NCBI RefSeq assembly: GCF_003056055.1
Contig: NZ_PYFP01000001.1
Coordinates: 2,728,001-2,792,000, forward strand
DNA from: Glaciimonas sp. PCH181
GTDB taxonomy: Bacteria > Pseudomonadota > Gammaproteobacteria > Burkholderiales > Burkholderiaceae_D
Reading direction: 5' to 3'
Length of the DNA stretch: 64,000 nt
Shown: in pieces, positions 1 through 9,116 of the stretch
Position numbering within the stretch: the first letter of the stretch is position 1
How the letters are laid out: each line of letters opens with the position of its first letter
Translations under genes and position numbers: made by a program
Notes under the pieces: generated by a model
Databases searched by the model: none
The model's input: only the letters and a program-made list of their open reading frames with translations
What the model was told of the DNA's origin: nothing

Positions 1-662
1 TAACGTTCATGTAGATTCCAGAATGCAACGTTCAAGCCTTCATCGTGAAGCACTTGCATATTCGGGAAGAAATTTGGGGCTAGATTCATCCATTTTTGAT
101 CAACTCCCAATCCAAGTTGGGGCTCATAAAAACCATAGCGCAAACACCGCTCCGACCACCAATCAAGAAATGCCGATCCTTCTTTGCAACGCGATACTCC
201 CACAAAACCAAGATTAAAAGCTCCAAATTTCAAAAAATCCAAATCATCAGGTTTATTACCATCAAGAATAGGAGTATTACTGTGAGGCGTTACTACTAAT
301 GAAGCAGTTTCCAATGCTTGAAATACCGAAGTTAAAGGAGCATACACTTTCATATCTGGATCCAGATATAACACAGCATCATGTTTTGTTAACGCAAATT
401 TGAGTGCTGTCGGTTTTACATTCGTATTAAATTCAATTACATCAAAAGCAAATGCATGCTGTTCAAAATTGGCAATAAGTAAATCTTCAACCCAAATAAT
501 ATTAAGCCCAAAACGATTAACCTTAAGATCACTTACTTTTCGATCCACGAGTACGAGGTAAAAACTATCGTCGGGATTGTGCTTTCTATATGAATCGAAT
601 AAAACAAGGGCTTTAGCGATGTAATTAATAGAGCAAATTGTGACTGCCGCTTGATTTTTCAT
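1..662 (-). CDS. Glycosyltransferase, GT-A-like, partial (3' end outside window)
   Basis: The frame is open from an ATG at 662 to the window edge, about 220 codons. The protein begins MKNQAAVTICSINYIAKALV and has a short acidic motif LDPDMKVYAPL near residue 100. This resembles the metal-binding DxD loop of GT-A glycosyltransferases acting on nucleotide sugars. An upstream AGG (AGGTGTTAAATAG) gives a plausible ribosome-binding site. It lies 37 bp after the polymerase-like gene in a minus-strand polysaccharide cluster and shares its AT-rich composition. It probably adds a sugar to the lipid-linked repeat unit on the cytoplasmic face. Donor, acceptor and exact family cannot be told from the sequence. 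The call as a glycosyltransferase is likely; the role is inferred from context. Confidence 0.7.
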   Translation of the reverse strand, partial: MKNQAAVTICSINYIAKALVLFDSYRKHNPDDSFYLVLVDRKVSDLKVNRFGLNIIWVEDLLIANFEQHAFAFDVIEFNTNVKPTALKFALTKHDAVLYLDPDMKVYAPLTSVFQALETASLVVTPHSNTPILDGNKPDDLDFLKFGAFNLGFVGVSRCKEGSAFLDWWSERCLRYGFYEPQLGLGVDQKWMNLAPNFFPNMQVLHDEGLNVAFWNLHER

Positions 663-699
663 CTATTTAACACCTAAGCTTATATAAATATTAATTATC

Positions 700-1923
700 T
701 TATTTTCCATTTTGTTCCATGCCACAAAAATCGTTGCCATTATCCAATAACACATTGCACACTTTATCTTTACGAAATTCCGAACTTTCCGTATCTGTAT
801 TAAAGATATATGACATGAAACTATTTTGATAGTCTTCAACCCAAACACTTTGAGCTGGTTGCATAATTAGTCTTATCAAGAAAGTTAGTCCAAACAACAG
901 AGTAATTAATTTATTTAACTCAATCTTTAAAAAATCACGAGTACCACTAACACTCCCATACGAAACCAATGCGAATGGAAGCAAAAGAAGAAAATAATGT
1001 TCAAATCTGGTAAAAATGGCAATCAATCTTAAAATTGGACCGACCATGCACCAAATCATCCCCATTGACCATGCAAACGATAACCAATAATTATCTTTAA
1101 CAATTACATATTTTCGCCTTGCCAACAATATAACAAACCCGATTGGATAAATAAGCAAGCCAACATTCAATAACGAGGAAGATGAAATTTCATCATTTAT
1201 ATAATAATTAATCTTTTCTTGTAATATTAACGGAATATAATATTGTAAAAAATTAACTTTTGAAATCACAATTATTGAAATAAAGCAAAAAACGACGAAA
1301 TAAAATACCTTTAATAATTCATTATTTTTTAATGGCTTCCTATTATTATCAATAATCCTTTTTGCAACATAAAGATATAAAACTCCAAATATTGCACTAT
1401 TATGAAATCCAATTGCTATAAATATCAATAAATAACTTCGTTTTTTGTTATTTAAAAAAAATTCATATGCAGCATACAAACACAAGATCACTGCAATAGA
1501 CTGCCTAATTTGCTCTTGAAATAAACTCCAGCCTTCGATAAAAAATATTATCAAGAAGAGAAAGGGAATATTACTCACCTTAACTCTATTGGCAATAAAC
1601 ATTAAAAAGAACAAATTAAAGAAAGCTATAACAACCACAAATGACTGATAGTTAAAATAATTCACTGAAAAAAATTTTAACGCAAGCGAATACAAAATTT
1701 CAAATGGCGGATTTTGAAAAACGTCGATCCATGGCAATTCGTTTAATTTATCAAATACATTAGTATAATTTATCCAATCGGCACCATTAAAATGACTACC
1801 TCCGAGTATAAAAAATAAAATGATAAAAACTAATACAACTTGCGTTTTTTTGAATAAATATAAAAATTCACAAAAAATCAGAAGTACAGCAGTAATTCCG
1901 TAATAAACTATCGCCAAATTCAT
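700..1923 (-). CDS. EpsG/Wzy-like polysaccharide polymerase (membrane protein)
   Basis: This 407-residue protein is almost entirely hydrophobic, with about ten or more predicted membrane segments from residue 5 onward. The N-terminal third carries the EpsG-family pattern: GGSHFNGADWINYTNVF, then PPFEILYSLALKFF, then EQIRQSIAVILCLYAAYEF. EpsG-like proteins are Wzy-type polymerases that join undecaprenyl-linked repeat units on the periplasmic side. The gene lies between a rhamnosyltransferase-like gene and another glycosyltransferase, downstream of a Wzx flippase, which fits a Wzx/Wzy pathway. It is very AT-rich compared with the rfb genes upstream. Sequence conservation in Wzy proteins is poor, so the name rests on topology, the short motifs and position. 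Confidence 0.7.
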   Translation of the reverse strand: MNLAIVYYGITAVLLIFCEFLYLFKKTQVVLVFIILFFILGGSHFNGADWINYTNVFDKLNELPWIDVFQNPPFEILYSLALKFFSVNYFNYQSFVVVIAFFNLFFLMFIANRVKVSNIPFLFLIIFFIEGWSLFQEQIRQSIAVILCLYAAYEFFLNNKKRSYLLIFIAIGFHNSAIFGVLYLYVAKRIIDNNRKPLKNNELLKVFYFVVFCFISIIVISKVNFLQYYIPLILQEKINYYINDEISSSSLLNVGLLIYPIGFVILLARRKYVIVKDNYWLSFAWSMGMIWCMVGPILRLIAIFTRFEHYFLLLLPFALVSYGSVSGTRDFLKIELNKLITLLFGLTFLIRLIMQPAQSVWVEDYQNSFMSYIFNTDTESSEFRKDKVCNVLLDNGNDFCGMEQNGK

Positions 1924-1956
1924 ATATTCTCATAATTATTAAATTTATTAGTAAAT

Positions 1957-2835
1957 CTATCTTCCTCCGCTTTTTCCAATAATTCCATGTGTAATTCCAG
2001 ATAAAACACTACTAATATATTTTATGCGTGGCTTACAAAATAATACTATTAAAATAATTCGTCGAATTGTGACAAGGCTATCAGCCAATACCCAGTTGAT
2101 TGGATATTTTAAAGATTTATATAACAAAATAGCATTACGTGCCATATAGTATGCTCTTGTTGGCGAATGCATGGGGTAGCGTTTTCCTCTGGCTTCTAAG
2201 GCTCCATCCCCAACACTATGAAACATCTTTGCATCAAAAACGCCATAAGACTTATAACCAAGACTCAAGGCTCGCAGGCCCCATTCTATGTCTATATAAT
2301 CAATAAACAATTCATCTTTCATATTCCCGATAATCATAAGTATATCCATTCGCAATAGCTGACCGGATGAAATCAGAAATGTAGCTTCGGTATACTGATC
2401 AAAATCAGGAGCATATAATTTCTTAAATCGAAATTGGTTTAATTTATAAAATGGATTAATAGTTAATGATGCTCTATCGATACAAACAGGGCCGACAGCA
2501 GCAACATTTTTGCCTAAATTTAATAATTTCTTTTCTGCTTCATAAAGTTTACAAACCATATTAGGCTCAGGCTCACTATCCTGATCAAGGATTAATATGT
2601 GGCTTGCCTTATTATTCTTTGCCCACTCGATTCCCTGATTTTGCGCTACTGCCAGACCTAGATTAGTTTGATTGCAGATTATCTCAGTACAAATAATTTC
2701 ATTTACATGTGGTAGCTTACCGCCATTATTGACGATTACCAACAGATTAACTTGATGACTTATTGTAGATAGTAGCTTATTCAGAATATTTATATCTGGT
2801 TCATAAGTTACAATAATTGCACAAATATGTGTCAT
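1957..2835 (-). CDS. Rhamnosyltransferase-like family 2 glycosyltransferase
   Basis: The 292-residue protein has the GT2 fold signature: a CAIIVTYEPD start at residues 5-14, the VIVNNGG strand near 33-39, and the ILILDQDSEP metal-binding motif near residues 80-89. The C-terminal half has the RfbF/RhlC-like pattern SSGQLLRMD, FIDYIDIEWGLRALSLGY and MFHSVGDG. This is the typical layout of dTDP-rhamnose-dependent rhamnosyltransferases, and the dTDP-L-rhamnose genes stand just upstream in the same direction. It therefore probably transfers rhamnose to the growing lipid-linked oligosaccharide at the inner membrane. It starts 8 bp after the flippase gene, and is preceded by AAGG. Its AT-rich composition matches its immediate neighbours. 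The linkage made is not predictable. Confidence 0.8.
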   Translation of the reverse strand: MTHICAIIVTYEPDINILNKLLSTISHQVNLLVIVNNGGKLPHVNEIICTEIICNQTNLGLAVAQNQGIEWAKNNKASHILILDQDSEPEPNMVCKLYEAEKKLLNLGKNVAAVGPVCIDRASLTINPFYKLNQFRFKKLYAPDFDQYTEATFLISSGQLLRMDILMIIGNMKDELFIDYIDIEWGLRALSLGYKSYGVFDAKMFHSVGDGALEARGKRYPMHSPTRAYYMARNAILLYKSLKYPINWVLADSLVTIRRIILIVLFCKPRIKYISSVLSGITHGIIGKSGGR

Positions 2836-2843
2836 ATAAAGAA

Positions 2844-4115
2844 TTACCTTGTTAATGATTTTTTCGCAAAAATCAACAATAATACCAAATCCAGTCCAAC
2901 TCTAATTACCCAAACAATAGCGGCACCAATTAGTCCAAATAAATGTAAAAATAAAAATAATAACGGTACGTAGATCAATAACTCAAATATATGTAAACGA
3001 GCAGTAATTTTTGCATCACCAGCGGCCTGAACAGCTGCAAATGGTACAAACGCTATTCCATTTAATAGAAGTCCCAGACTCATTACACTTACAATTATCC
3101 AAGATTTTTCTGCAAAATCCTTTCCAAGCCAAAGCGATATTCCCCAGTAGGAGCCAATAGCAATTATTAAGCAAGTTGGTAACAGTACCGCTGCGACTAT
3201 TTTTATAGAATTTCGATATAAAATATTTGCCTCGGCGATATCGTCTCTGATTTTTGATGCCAGTCTTGGAAATAAGGCGCTAGTTAATGCCGCAGGAACA
3301 ACTAAAACGCGAATCAACACTTCAAAAGGGACAGTATAATAAGCGACTGCACTCGCTCCTAAAATTGCAGATATTACGAAACGGTCTGCGGTTACCATCA
3401 AAGGGCTGATAATATTTGAAACGGTCATCCATATTCCAAACGAAAGCAGTCCTTTGACATCTTTTGTACTAGATTTACTTTTAATCCATCCCTTCGGCAC
3501 TTTGCGATTCATCATTAGCACATGGGCACCAAGTACTATAAGGCGCGTAACTATTAAAGTAATCACAATCAATGTCAATGATGGCCCGAAGAACATGACA
3601 CTTAAGGCAGGGAGGCCAAAGTTTGCAGCTCCTAAGCCTATCCGTAAAAGATTAACCCCCTTAAAATCTTCATAAGCCTCCAATACTCCACGCAAACCAG
3701 TCGTAACCGTAGTAAGAGGAATACCTAAAGCTGCGATTAGTAAACACCGTGCTGTATCCTCTTGCAGCGATAAGCTAACTTTCAACCAATTATGACCAAG
3801 TTCGCCTGATAAGATTGCCAAAATAAAACCACCAAAGATTCCGGCAACAGCTGTAAAAATTAATCCAGACTTAACTAAATGCGGCACTCGACTTTGATCA
3901 TTAGATGTCAAACATGATGCTACTTGCTGCGTCAATGCTCGGCCTAATCCAAAATCAAAAAGGCTAAAGTAACCAATTAATGCCCAAACAAGTGTAAGAA
4001 TTCCAAAGGCTTCGACACCAATATGTTTAACTAAATAAGGAATAGTTACTGCACCAAGCAAAAATGGTAATCCAGTTCCGGCCAAATTCCAGACAGTGTT
4101 ACGCTTTAAAGACAT
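2844..4115 (-). CDS. Oligosaccharide flippase, Wzx family
   Basis: The 423-residue protein opens with SLKRNTVWNLAGTGLPFLLG, the usual start of Wzx/RfbX proteins of the MOP superfamily, and has about twelve predicted membrane segments. The motif FGILTLVWALIGYFSLFDFGLGRALTQ around residues 37-63 is typical of polysaccharide flippases. These proteins move undecaprenyl-diphosphate-linked repeat units across the inner membrane. Together with the EpsG/Wzy-like polymerase it defines a Wzx/Wzy-dependent surface polysaccharide locus. It is the first gene of the AT-rich block, separated from rfbD by 173 bp. I found no frameshift or truncation. Confidence 0.85.
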   Translation of the reverse strand: MSLKRNTVWNLAGTGLPFLLGAVTIPYLVKHIGVEAFGILTLVWALIGYFSLFDFGLGRALTQQVASCLTSNDQSRVPHLVKSGLIFTAVAGIFGGFILAILSGELGHNWLKVSLSLQEDTARCLLIAALGIPLTTVTTGLRGVLEAYEDFKGVNLLRIGLGAANFGLPALSVMFFGPSLTLIVITLIVTRLIVLGAHVLMMNRKVPKGWIKSKSSTKDVKGLLSFGIWMTVSNIISPLMVTADRFVISAILGASAVAYYTVPFEVLIRVLVVPAALTSALFPRLASKIRDDIAEANILYRNSIKIVAAVLLPTCLIIAIGSYWGISLWLGKDFAEKSWIIVSVMSLGLLLNGIAFVPFAAVQAAGDAKITARLHIFELLIYVPLLFLFLHLFGLIGAAIVWVIRVGLDLVLLLIFAKKSLTR

Positions 4116-4288
4116 TAATAGGTGTACCCTTACTTTAATACTTGAGTTTTATTGATTTCGACATGAATTAAAAAATATCGAAACTATCAATGAGTGCAGA
4201 AAAATTAATCTAATAAAAGATATAAATTTATCAATAATCATATAATTTATTAATTATAAAAATAATATTTAAATTTCATCGAACTGCA
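4116..4288. other. AT-rich spacer between rfbD and wzx
   Basis: This 173-bp spacer is made almost wholly of A and T, with many TAAT and ATAA steps. It marks the change from the ordinary-composition rfb genes to the AT-rich assembly genes. It may hold a promoter for the flippase gene, but the sequence is too AT-rich to choose one -10 or -35 box. No gene or clear terminator is seen. Confidence 0.5.
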
Positions 4289-5218
4289 TTATGAAATTTG
4301 ACCAATGCAAACCTTGAGGCTCTGATTCCAATTAGGAATCGGGGAACTAAGTAAGGCCTGCAATTTGGTTGTGCTAAGTCGTGAATTACTTGGCCTCGCG
4401 GCAGGAACCGGATACTCCAAGGTCGATATAGGTAATACTTTAGGCTCGGACGTTCTTAAAAACCGTCCCTCCAAAGCAGCATCCGCAAAAATTTGACGGG
4501 CAAATCTGCACCAAGTGGTATATCCGGAGTTGACAAAATTATATATACCGCCGATTTCCAGCAACCGAGAATTCACTTCATCCGCGTCTAGGGGCGCATC
4601 CGAAGGTCCCTGAATTAATTGTGCCGTCGTATCGGCTATCCACCCAGCCCAGGTAGGCGAGCCCCATTGATCATCCACAACCTTTAATTCAGTACGCTCA
4701 TTTCCTAACCGCAGCATAGTTAACAGAAAATTCTTACCGTGTGCGGAATAAACCCAACTAGTGCGTAAAATTAAATGCGTGCAACCGCTGTTCTTGATGG
4801 CTTGTTCGCCAGCCAATTTCGTTTTCCCATAAATGTTAATCGGATTCGGCAGATCACTTTCTGTGTAGCTTTGATATTCTCCGTGCGAATCGCGCTTGAT
4901 ACCGTCAAAGACATAATCGGTACTGTAGTGAATCATCGTAGCCCCCAGCTTCTTGGCTTCCTCTGCCATCACACCCGGCGCTTCGCCATTAATCCGCATA
5001 GCCAGTTCCGGCTCGCTCTCGGCCTTATCTACTGCAGTATATGCGGCTGGATTAACAATCAAATTGGGTTTCACCGCACGAATAACATCGCGCACCTGAT
5101 CCAAATTCGATAAGTCCATTTGACTGCGATCTACAGCAATGATTTCACCCAGACCTTGCAGACTGCGTTCAAGCTCATAGCCGACCTGACCAGTTTTACC
5201 GGTAAGTAAAATCTTCAT
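4289..5218 (-). CDS. rfbD: dTDP-4-dehydrorhamnose reductase
   Basis: This short-chain dehydrogenase reduces dTDP-4-dehydro-L-rhamnose to dTDP-L-rhamnose, the last step of rhamnose donor synthesis in the cytoplasm. The 309 residues begin with the nucleotide-binding motif KILLTGKTGQVGYEL. They then show the STDYVFDG strand and the YGKTKLAGEQ active-site segment with the Tyr-x-x-x-Lys pair. The C-terminal part has the RPSNSRLST motif typical of RmlD. The start overlaps the end of rfbC by 4 bp (5215-5218), so the two are translationally coupled. It is the fourth gene of an rfbBACD order. Confidence 0.95.
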   Translation of the reverse strand: MKILLTGKTGQVGYELERSLQGLGEIIAVDRSQMDLSNLDQVRDVIRAVKPNLIVNPAAYTAVDKAESEPELAMRINGEAPGVMAEEAKKLGATMIHYSTDYVFDGIKRDSHGEYQSYTESDLPNPINIYGKTKLAGEQAIKNSGCTHLILRTSWVYSAHGKNFLLTMLRLGNERTELKVVDDQWGSPTWAGWIADTTAQLIQGPSDAPLDADEVNSRLLEIGGIYNFVNSGYTTWCRFARQIFADAALEGRFLRTSEPKVLPISTLEYPVPAARPSNSRLSTTKLQALLSSPIPNWNQSLKVCIGQIS

Positions 5219-5760
5219 ATAAAAACCTCAGCATCAATAAGTAATTTTCCGGCTTGATCTTTCCCTGACAATAATGGCGCACCATCTATCGGCCACTGTA
5301 TGCCAATCGCTGGATCATTCCAGAGAATCGAGCGTTCAAATTCCGGCGCCCAATAATCCGTTGTTTTATATAAAAATTCTGCGGAATCACTCGTCACCAC
5401 AAAACCATGGGCAAAGCCTGGCGGCACCCATAATTGTCGCTTATTGTCGGCAGATAAAATCACGCCCACCCAATGCCCAAAAGTAGATGAGTTTTTTCGT
5501 ATATCCACAGCAACATCAAACACCTCACCTGCGACTACGCGGACTAACTTTCCCTGCGGTTGTTGAATCTGATAGTGCAAACCCCGTAAAACATTTTTGG
5601 CCGATTTGGAATGATTATCTTGAACAAAATTGGTCGTAACACCGGTTAACTCTTTAAAGCGGCGTTCATTAAAGCTTTCGTAAAAGAAACCCCGATCATC
5701 TCCGAATGATTGAGGTTCAATAATCAAAACATCAGGAATGTCTGTTGTATGTAATTGCAT
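5215..5760 (-). CDS. rfbC: dTDP-4-dehydrorhamnose 3,5-epimerase
   Basis: RmlC-type cupin that epimerises dTDP-4-dehydro-6-deoxy-glucose at C3 and C5. Its 181 residues match the family length. The motif VLRGLHYQ places the catalytic His at residue 62, and the segments VFDVAVDIRKNSSTFG and WVPPGFAHGF are the hallmark strands of the cupin active site. It sits 2 bp after rfbA and overlaps rfbD by 4 bp, so it is in the middle of a tight four-gene operon for dTDP-rhamnose. Confidence 0.95.
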   Translation of the reverse strand: MQLHTTDIPDVLIIEPQSFGDDRGFFYESFNERRFKELTGVTTNFVQDNHSKSAKNVLRGLHYQIQQPQGKLVRVVAGEVFDVAVDIRKNSSTFGHWVGVILSADNKRQLWVPPGFAHGFVVTSDSAEFLYKTTDYWAPEFERSILWNDPAIGIQWPIDGAPLLSGKDQAGKLLIDAEVFI

Positions 5761-5762
5761 CT

Positions 5763-6650
5763 TTAAAACACCTTATCTGTCAGTAAGCGCAGTAAATACT
5801 GCCCATAGCCATTTTTCTTCAACGGCTGCGCCAATATTTCGAGTTGTTCTGCCGTGATATAACCCTTGCGATAGGCGATTTCTTCAGGGCAGGCTACTTT
5901 GAGCCCCTGACGATTTTCTATGGTGGCAATGAATTGGCCCGCCTCCAGTAATGATTCGTGCGTACCGGTATCGAGCCAAGCCATTCCCCGGCCCATTAAT
6001 TCAACATTAAGTTGCTGACTTTCAAGATAGACACGATTGACATCGGTGATCTCAAGTTCGCCTCTAGCCGACGGTTTAATATGTGCGGCAATCTCGCACA
6101 CCTGTTGGTCGTAGAAATAAAGACCCGTCACAGCATAATTTGATTTTGGTTTTAACGGCTTTTCTTCAATGCTGATCGCCTGACGCTCACTATCGAATTC
6201 GACTACGCCATAACGTTCGGGGTCATGGACATGATAAGCAAACACGGTGGATCCGCTCGTGCGCGCCGAAGCCTCGCTTAGCTGTTTCTCGAAGTCGTGG
6301 CCGTAATAAATGTTATCGCCAAGAATAAGAGCGGAAGGCGAATCTCCGACAAACTCACGCCCGATGACAAATGCCTGGGCCAATCCGTCTGGGGTGGGCT
6401 GGACTGCATAGGTTAACACGAGACCCCATTGGCTCCCATCGCCGAGTAACTCTCTGAAGCGCGGTGTGTCCTGGGGTGTCGATATAATCAGGATTTCACG
6501 GATACCTGCCAACATTAATGTCGTAAGCGGGTAATAAATCATCGGTTTGTCGTATACCGGCAGCAACTGTTTGGACACTGCCATCGTCACCGGATATAAA
6601 CGCGTGCCGGAACCACCTGCGAGAATAATACCTTTGCGCGCTGTCGTCAT
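5763..6650 (-). CDS. rfbA: Glucose-1-phosphate thymidylyltransferase
   Basis: RmlA joins dTTP and glucose 1-phosphate to give dTDP-glucose, the first step of the pathway. The 295-residue protein has the nucleotidyltransferase signature [12 protein letters not shown] at residues 11-22, followed by [17 protein letters not shown]. It also has [12 protein letters not shown] and LGDNIYYG, all canonical for the short RmlA type. The start overlaps the end of rfbB by 4 bp. The family is feedback-inhibited by dTDP-L-rhamnose; nothing in the sequence argues against that here. Confidence 0.96.
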   Translation of the reverse strand: MTTARKGIILAGGSGTRLYPVTMAVSKQLLPVYDKPMIYYPLTTLMLAGIREILIISTPQDTPRFRELLGDGSQWGLVLTYAVQPTPDGLAQAFVIGREFVGDSPSALILGDNIYYGHDFEKQLSEASARTSGSTVFAYHVHDPERYGVVEFDSERQAISIEEKPLKPKSNYAVTGLYFYDQQVCEIAAHIKPSARGELEITDVNRVYLESQQLNVELMGRGMAWLDTGTHESLLEAGQFIATIENRQGLKVACPEEIAYRKGYITAEQLEILAQPLKKNGYGQYLLRLLTDKVF

Positions 6651-7729
6651 ACCGGGACCTCCTCACCAGCGTTACGCTCGCTGTAGTTCTGCTCCACCCA
6701 TTTCAAATAGTCGCCTGATTGAACATTGCTGACCCACTCCTGATGATCCAAATACCACTGTACCGTCTTGCGAATACCTGTTTCAAAGGTTTCCGCTGGC
6801 TTCCAGCCTAATTCGCGTTGTATTTTGCGTGCATCAATGGCGTAGCGACGGTCATGCCCGGGACGGTCGGTAACATACGTGATTTGATCACGATAGCTGC
6901 CGGCGCTCTTAGGATCAAGTTGATCGAGAATGTCACACAACACGTGAACCACATCCAGATTAGCTTTTTCATTCCAGCCACCGATGTTATAAACCTCGCC
7001 CGGCGTTCCAGCTTCCAGCACACGGCGAATTGCAGCGCAATGATCGCTGACATACAACCAGTCGCGCACTTGTTGGCCATCACCATAAATGGGCAATGGT
7101 TTGCCCGCGCGGGCGTTGGTGATAATCAATGGAATGAGTTTTTCGGGAAAATGATAAGGGCCGTAATTGTTGGAACAATTGCTCGTCAGCGTCGGCAAAC
7201 CGTAAGTGTGATGGTAAGACCGCACGAGGTGATCCGATGCAGCTTTGGATGCAGAATAGGGGCTATTTGGTGCATATTGAGTCGTTTCTGTGAATGGCGC
7301 GTCATCCGGGCCAAGCGTGCCGTATACCTCATCGGTCGAGACATGCAGAAAACGGAAGGCGGCTTTGTCATCTGAAGGCAATGTGCCCCAGTGCGCACGG
7401 ACTGCTTCGAGCAAACCAAAAGTGCCATTGACATTTGTTTCGATAAACGCGGCAGGACCATGGATCGAACGATCAACGTGGCTTTCTGCAGCGAAGTGGA
7501 CGACAGCCCGCGGCTTGTGTTGTGCCAGCAATGCAGCGACATGCGCGGTATCACCGATATCGCCCTGCACAAAAATATGGCGAGGGTCGTTAATCACGCT
7601 GGCAAGGTTATTAATATTGCCAGCGTAAGTCAATTTATCGAGGTTAATTACCGGCTCATCATTTTTTGCGAGCCAGTCAAGTACAAAATTGGAACCGATA
7701 AATCCGGCTCCGCCAGTAATTAGAATCAT
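6647..7729 (-). CDS. rfbB: dTDP-glucose 4,6-dehydratase
   Basis: RmlB oxidises, dehydrates and reduces dTDP-glucose to dTDP-4-dehydro-6-deoxy-glucose with bound NAD. The 360 residues show the Rossmann motif [10 protein letters not shown] at 5-14, the STDEVYG catalytic segment (Thr132, Asp133, Glu134) and the Tyr158-x-x-x-Lys162 pair in YSASK. An AGGG seven bases before the ATG is a good ribosome-binding site. It is the promoter-proximal gene of the locus, so the polysaccharide operon is probably transcribed from the gap upstream. Confidence 0.96.
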   Translation of the reverse strand: MILITGGAGFIGSNFVLDWLAKNDEPVINLDKLTYAGNINNLASVINDPRHIFVQGDIGDTAHVAALLAQHKPRAVVHFAAESHVDRSIHGPAAFIETNVNGTFGLLEAVRAHWGTLPSDDKAAFRFLHVSTDEVYGTLGPDDAPFTETTQYAPNSPYSASKAASDHLVRSYHHTYGLPTLTSNCSNNYGPYHFPEKLIPLIITNARAGKPLPIYGDGQQVRDWLYVSDHCAAIRRVLEAGTPGEVYNIGGWNEKANLDVVHVLCDILDQLDPKSAGSYRDQITYVTDRPGHDRRYAIDARKIQRELGWKPAETFETGIRKTVQWYLDHQEWVSNVQSGDYLKWVEQNYSERNAGEEVPV

Positions 7730-8247
7730 AGAATTGCCCTGAATGCGTTTAACAAAATGGCTAGATATTGACTCAAAAAGAAGAGATCAAAATGCAAACG
7801 TACCGAAATTTGGGATTAGCCCCGAATTATCTACTATTATCGCTATGATTAAATTATCAAAAAAACATTAGACAATCCCCCTACTGTAGAAAGGGCAGTT
7901 AATGTAACATTTTGTTGCAAAGTATCGGTCAATTGTTGCGATGGTCGAACCGCAAATGAGAGTGTCTATTTTTATAGACGATACGTATGCAGGTATCGGA
8001 ACACGTTTCGCTATTAAGAATAACCGGTTTTACTGCGCTAACCGCAGCACTTTCAGTTCTGATTGCGTTGCGAATATTTAGTGCGAGTAATTACATCGCA
8101 GACTGCCGCTCAGGTTAAGCTTAATTGCAATTATGCAGACATTCAAATCGATAATAGAAAATCGGGCTATTGCCGAGGTAGTAATACATACAAGTACGCA
8201 TGCCCTCTACAATAGCGTATTCGAATCTACGCATCCAGCAAAAATAC
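7730..8247. other. Divergent intergenic region between rfbB and apaH
   Basis: This 518-bp gap separates two divergently read genes and must hold the promoter of the rhamnose operon and of apaH. On the minus strand TTGTCT followed 17 bp later by TTAATC (about 7850-7880) is a weak candidate promoter. A small perfect hairpin with arms GTCTAT/ATAGAC and a TTTT loop lies at 7964-7979. I looked for the JUMPstart/ops core GGCGGTAG, which would suggest RfaH control, and did not find it. A 43-codon frame at 7987-8118 has no convincing ribosome-binding site and is not called as a gene. Confidence 0.5.
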
Positions 8248-9081
8248 ATGACCACTCCTCATTCCGACGTATACGCGATCGGTGACCTGCAAGGCTGCTA
8301 TCAAAGCTTGGTCGGGTTATTAGCGCGCATTGACGATGCTACGCCAAATGCCAGATTGATTTTTGTTGGTGATTTGGTGAATAGGGGGCCGGATTCACTG
8401 GCGACATTAAGGCTGATCCGTTCATTGGGTGACCGTGCGCAGTCGGTATTAGGCAATCACGACCTGCATTTATTTGCGGCCGCGCATGGAATTCGCAAAT
8501 TGCACCGTCAAGACACACTGGCGCAAGTGCTTGATGCGCCAGATCGTGAGGAATTGCTGGAGTGGTTACGACATCGGCCGCTGGCATTATTTGAGAACGA
8601 TCATTTGCTATTGCACGCGGGAGTTTTGCCGCAATGGTCCGCAAATCAAACTTTAAGCTTGGCGCGCGAAGTCGAGGCTATTTTGCAAGGCCCTAATTGG
8701 GTCGGCTTTTTGCGTGAAATGTATGGCAATGAGCCGACACGCTGGGATGATGCACTTCAAGGTAATGCTCGCTTACGCTGCATCGTCAATGCATTGACCC
8801 GGCTACGCTTTTGTACCGAGGATGGGACGATGGAGTTTGCTGCAAAAGAAAGTACCGGCGCTTCTCTGCCCGGTTATTTGCCTTGGTTCGACGCTCCGAG
8901 TAGAAAAACTGCCGATGTTACCGTCGTATTTGGTCATTGGTCGACGTTGGGACTGACATTGCGACCAAATTTGATTGGTTTGGATACAGGTTGCGTCTGG
9001 GGTGGAAAATTGACAGCCGTGCGACTGCGAGATCGCGCATTGTTGCAAGTGAGCTGTCCGCAAGCACAAAAGCCGGGATAA
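8248..9081 (+). CDS. apaH: Symmetrical bis(5'-nucleosyl)-tetraphosphatase
   Basis: ApaH cleaves Ap4A to two ADP and also removes Np4-type caps from RNA in E. coli. The metallophosphatase motifs are all present: GDLQGC near residue 12, [12 protein letters not shown] near 40, LGNHDLH near 70, and later LLLHAGVLP and FGHWS. I place the start at the ATG at 8248 rather than the in-frame ATG at 8200, because this gives 277 residues, the usual ApaH length, and puts GDLQGC at the expected distance from the N-terminus. The gene appears to be monocistronic. It converges with the acyltransferase gene, with no strong terminator in the 35-bp gap. Confidence 0.93.
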   Translation: MTTPHSDVYAIGDLQGCYQSLVGLLARIDDATPNARLIFVGDLVNRGPDSLATLRLIRSLGDRAQSVLGNHDLHLFAAAHGIRKLHRQDTLAQVLDAPDREELLEWLRHRPLALFENDHLLLHAGVLPQWSANQTLSLAREVEAILQGPNWVGFLREMYGNEPTRWDDALQGNARLRCIVNALTRLRFCTEDGTMEFAAKESTGASLPGYLPWFDAPSRKTADVTVVFGHWSTLGLTLRPNLIGLDTGCVWGGKLTAVRLRDRALLQVSCPQAQKPG

Positions 9082-9116
9082 CGCTGCGGTTAGATTGTTG
9101 CTTGCCTGAGTTCTGA

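Noticed and set aside
6818-7375. A 185-codon plus-strand frame opposite rfbB
   Set aside because: rfbB is unambiguous on the other strand; the frame is a shadow.
7987-8118. A 43-codon plus-strand frame with one hydrophobic segment
   Set aside because: No ribosome-binding site before the ATG and no similarity I recognise; it lies in the divergent promoter region.
7730-8247. JUMPstart/ops element for RfaH control of the polysaccharide operon
   Set aside because: The GGCGGTAG core was looked for on the minus strand and not found.
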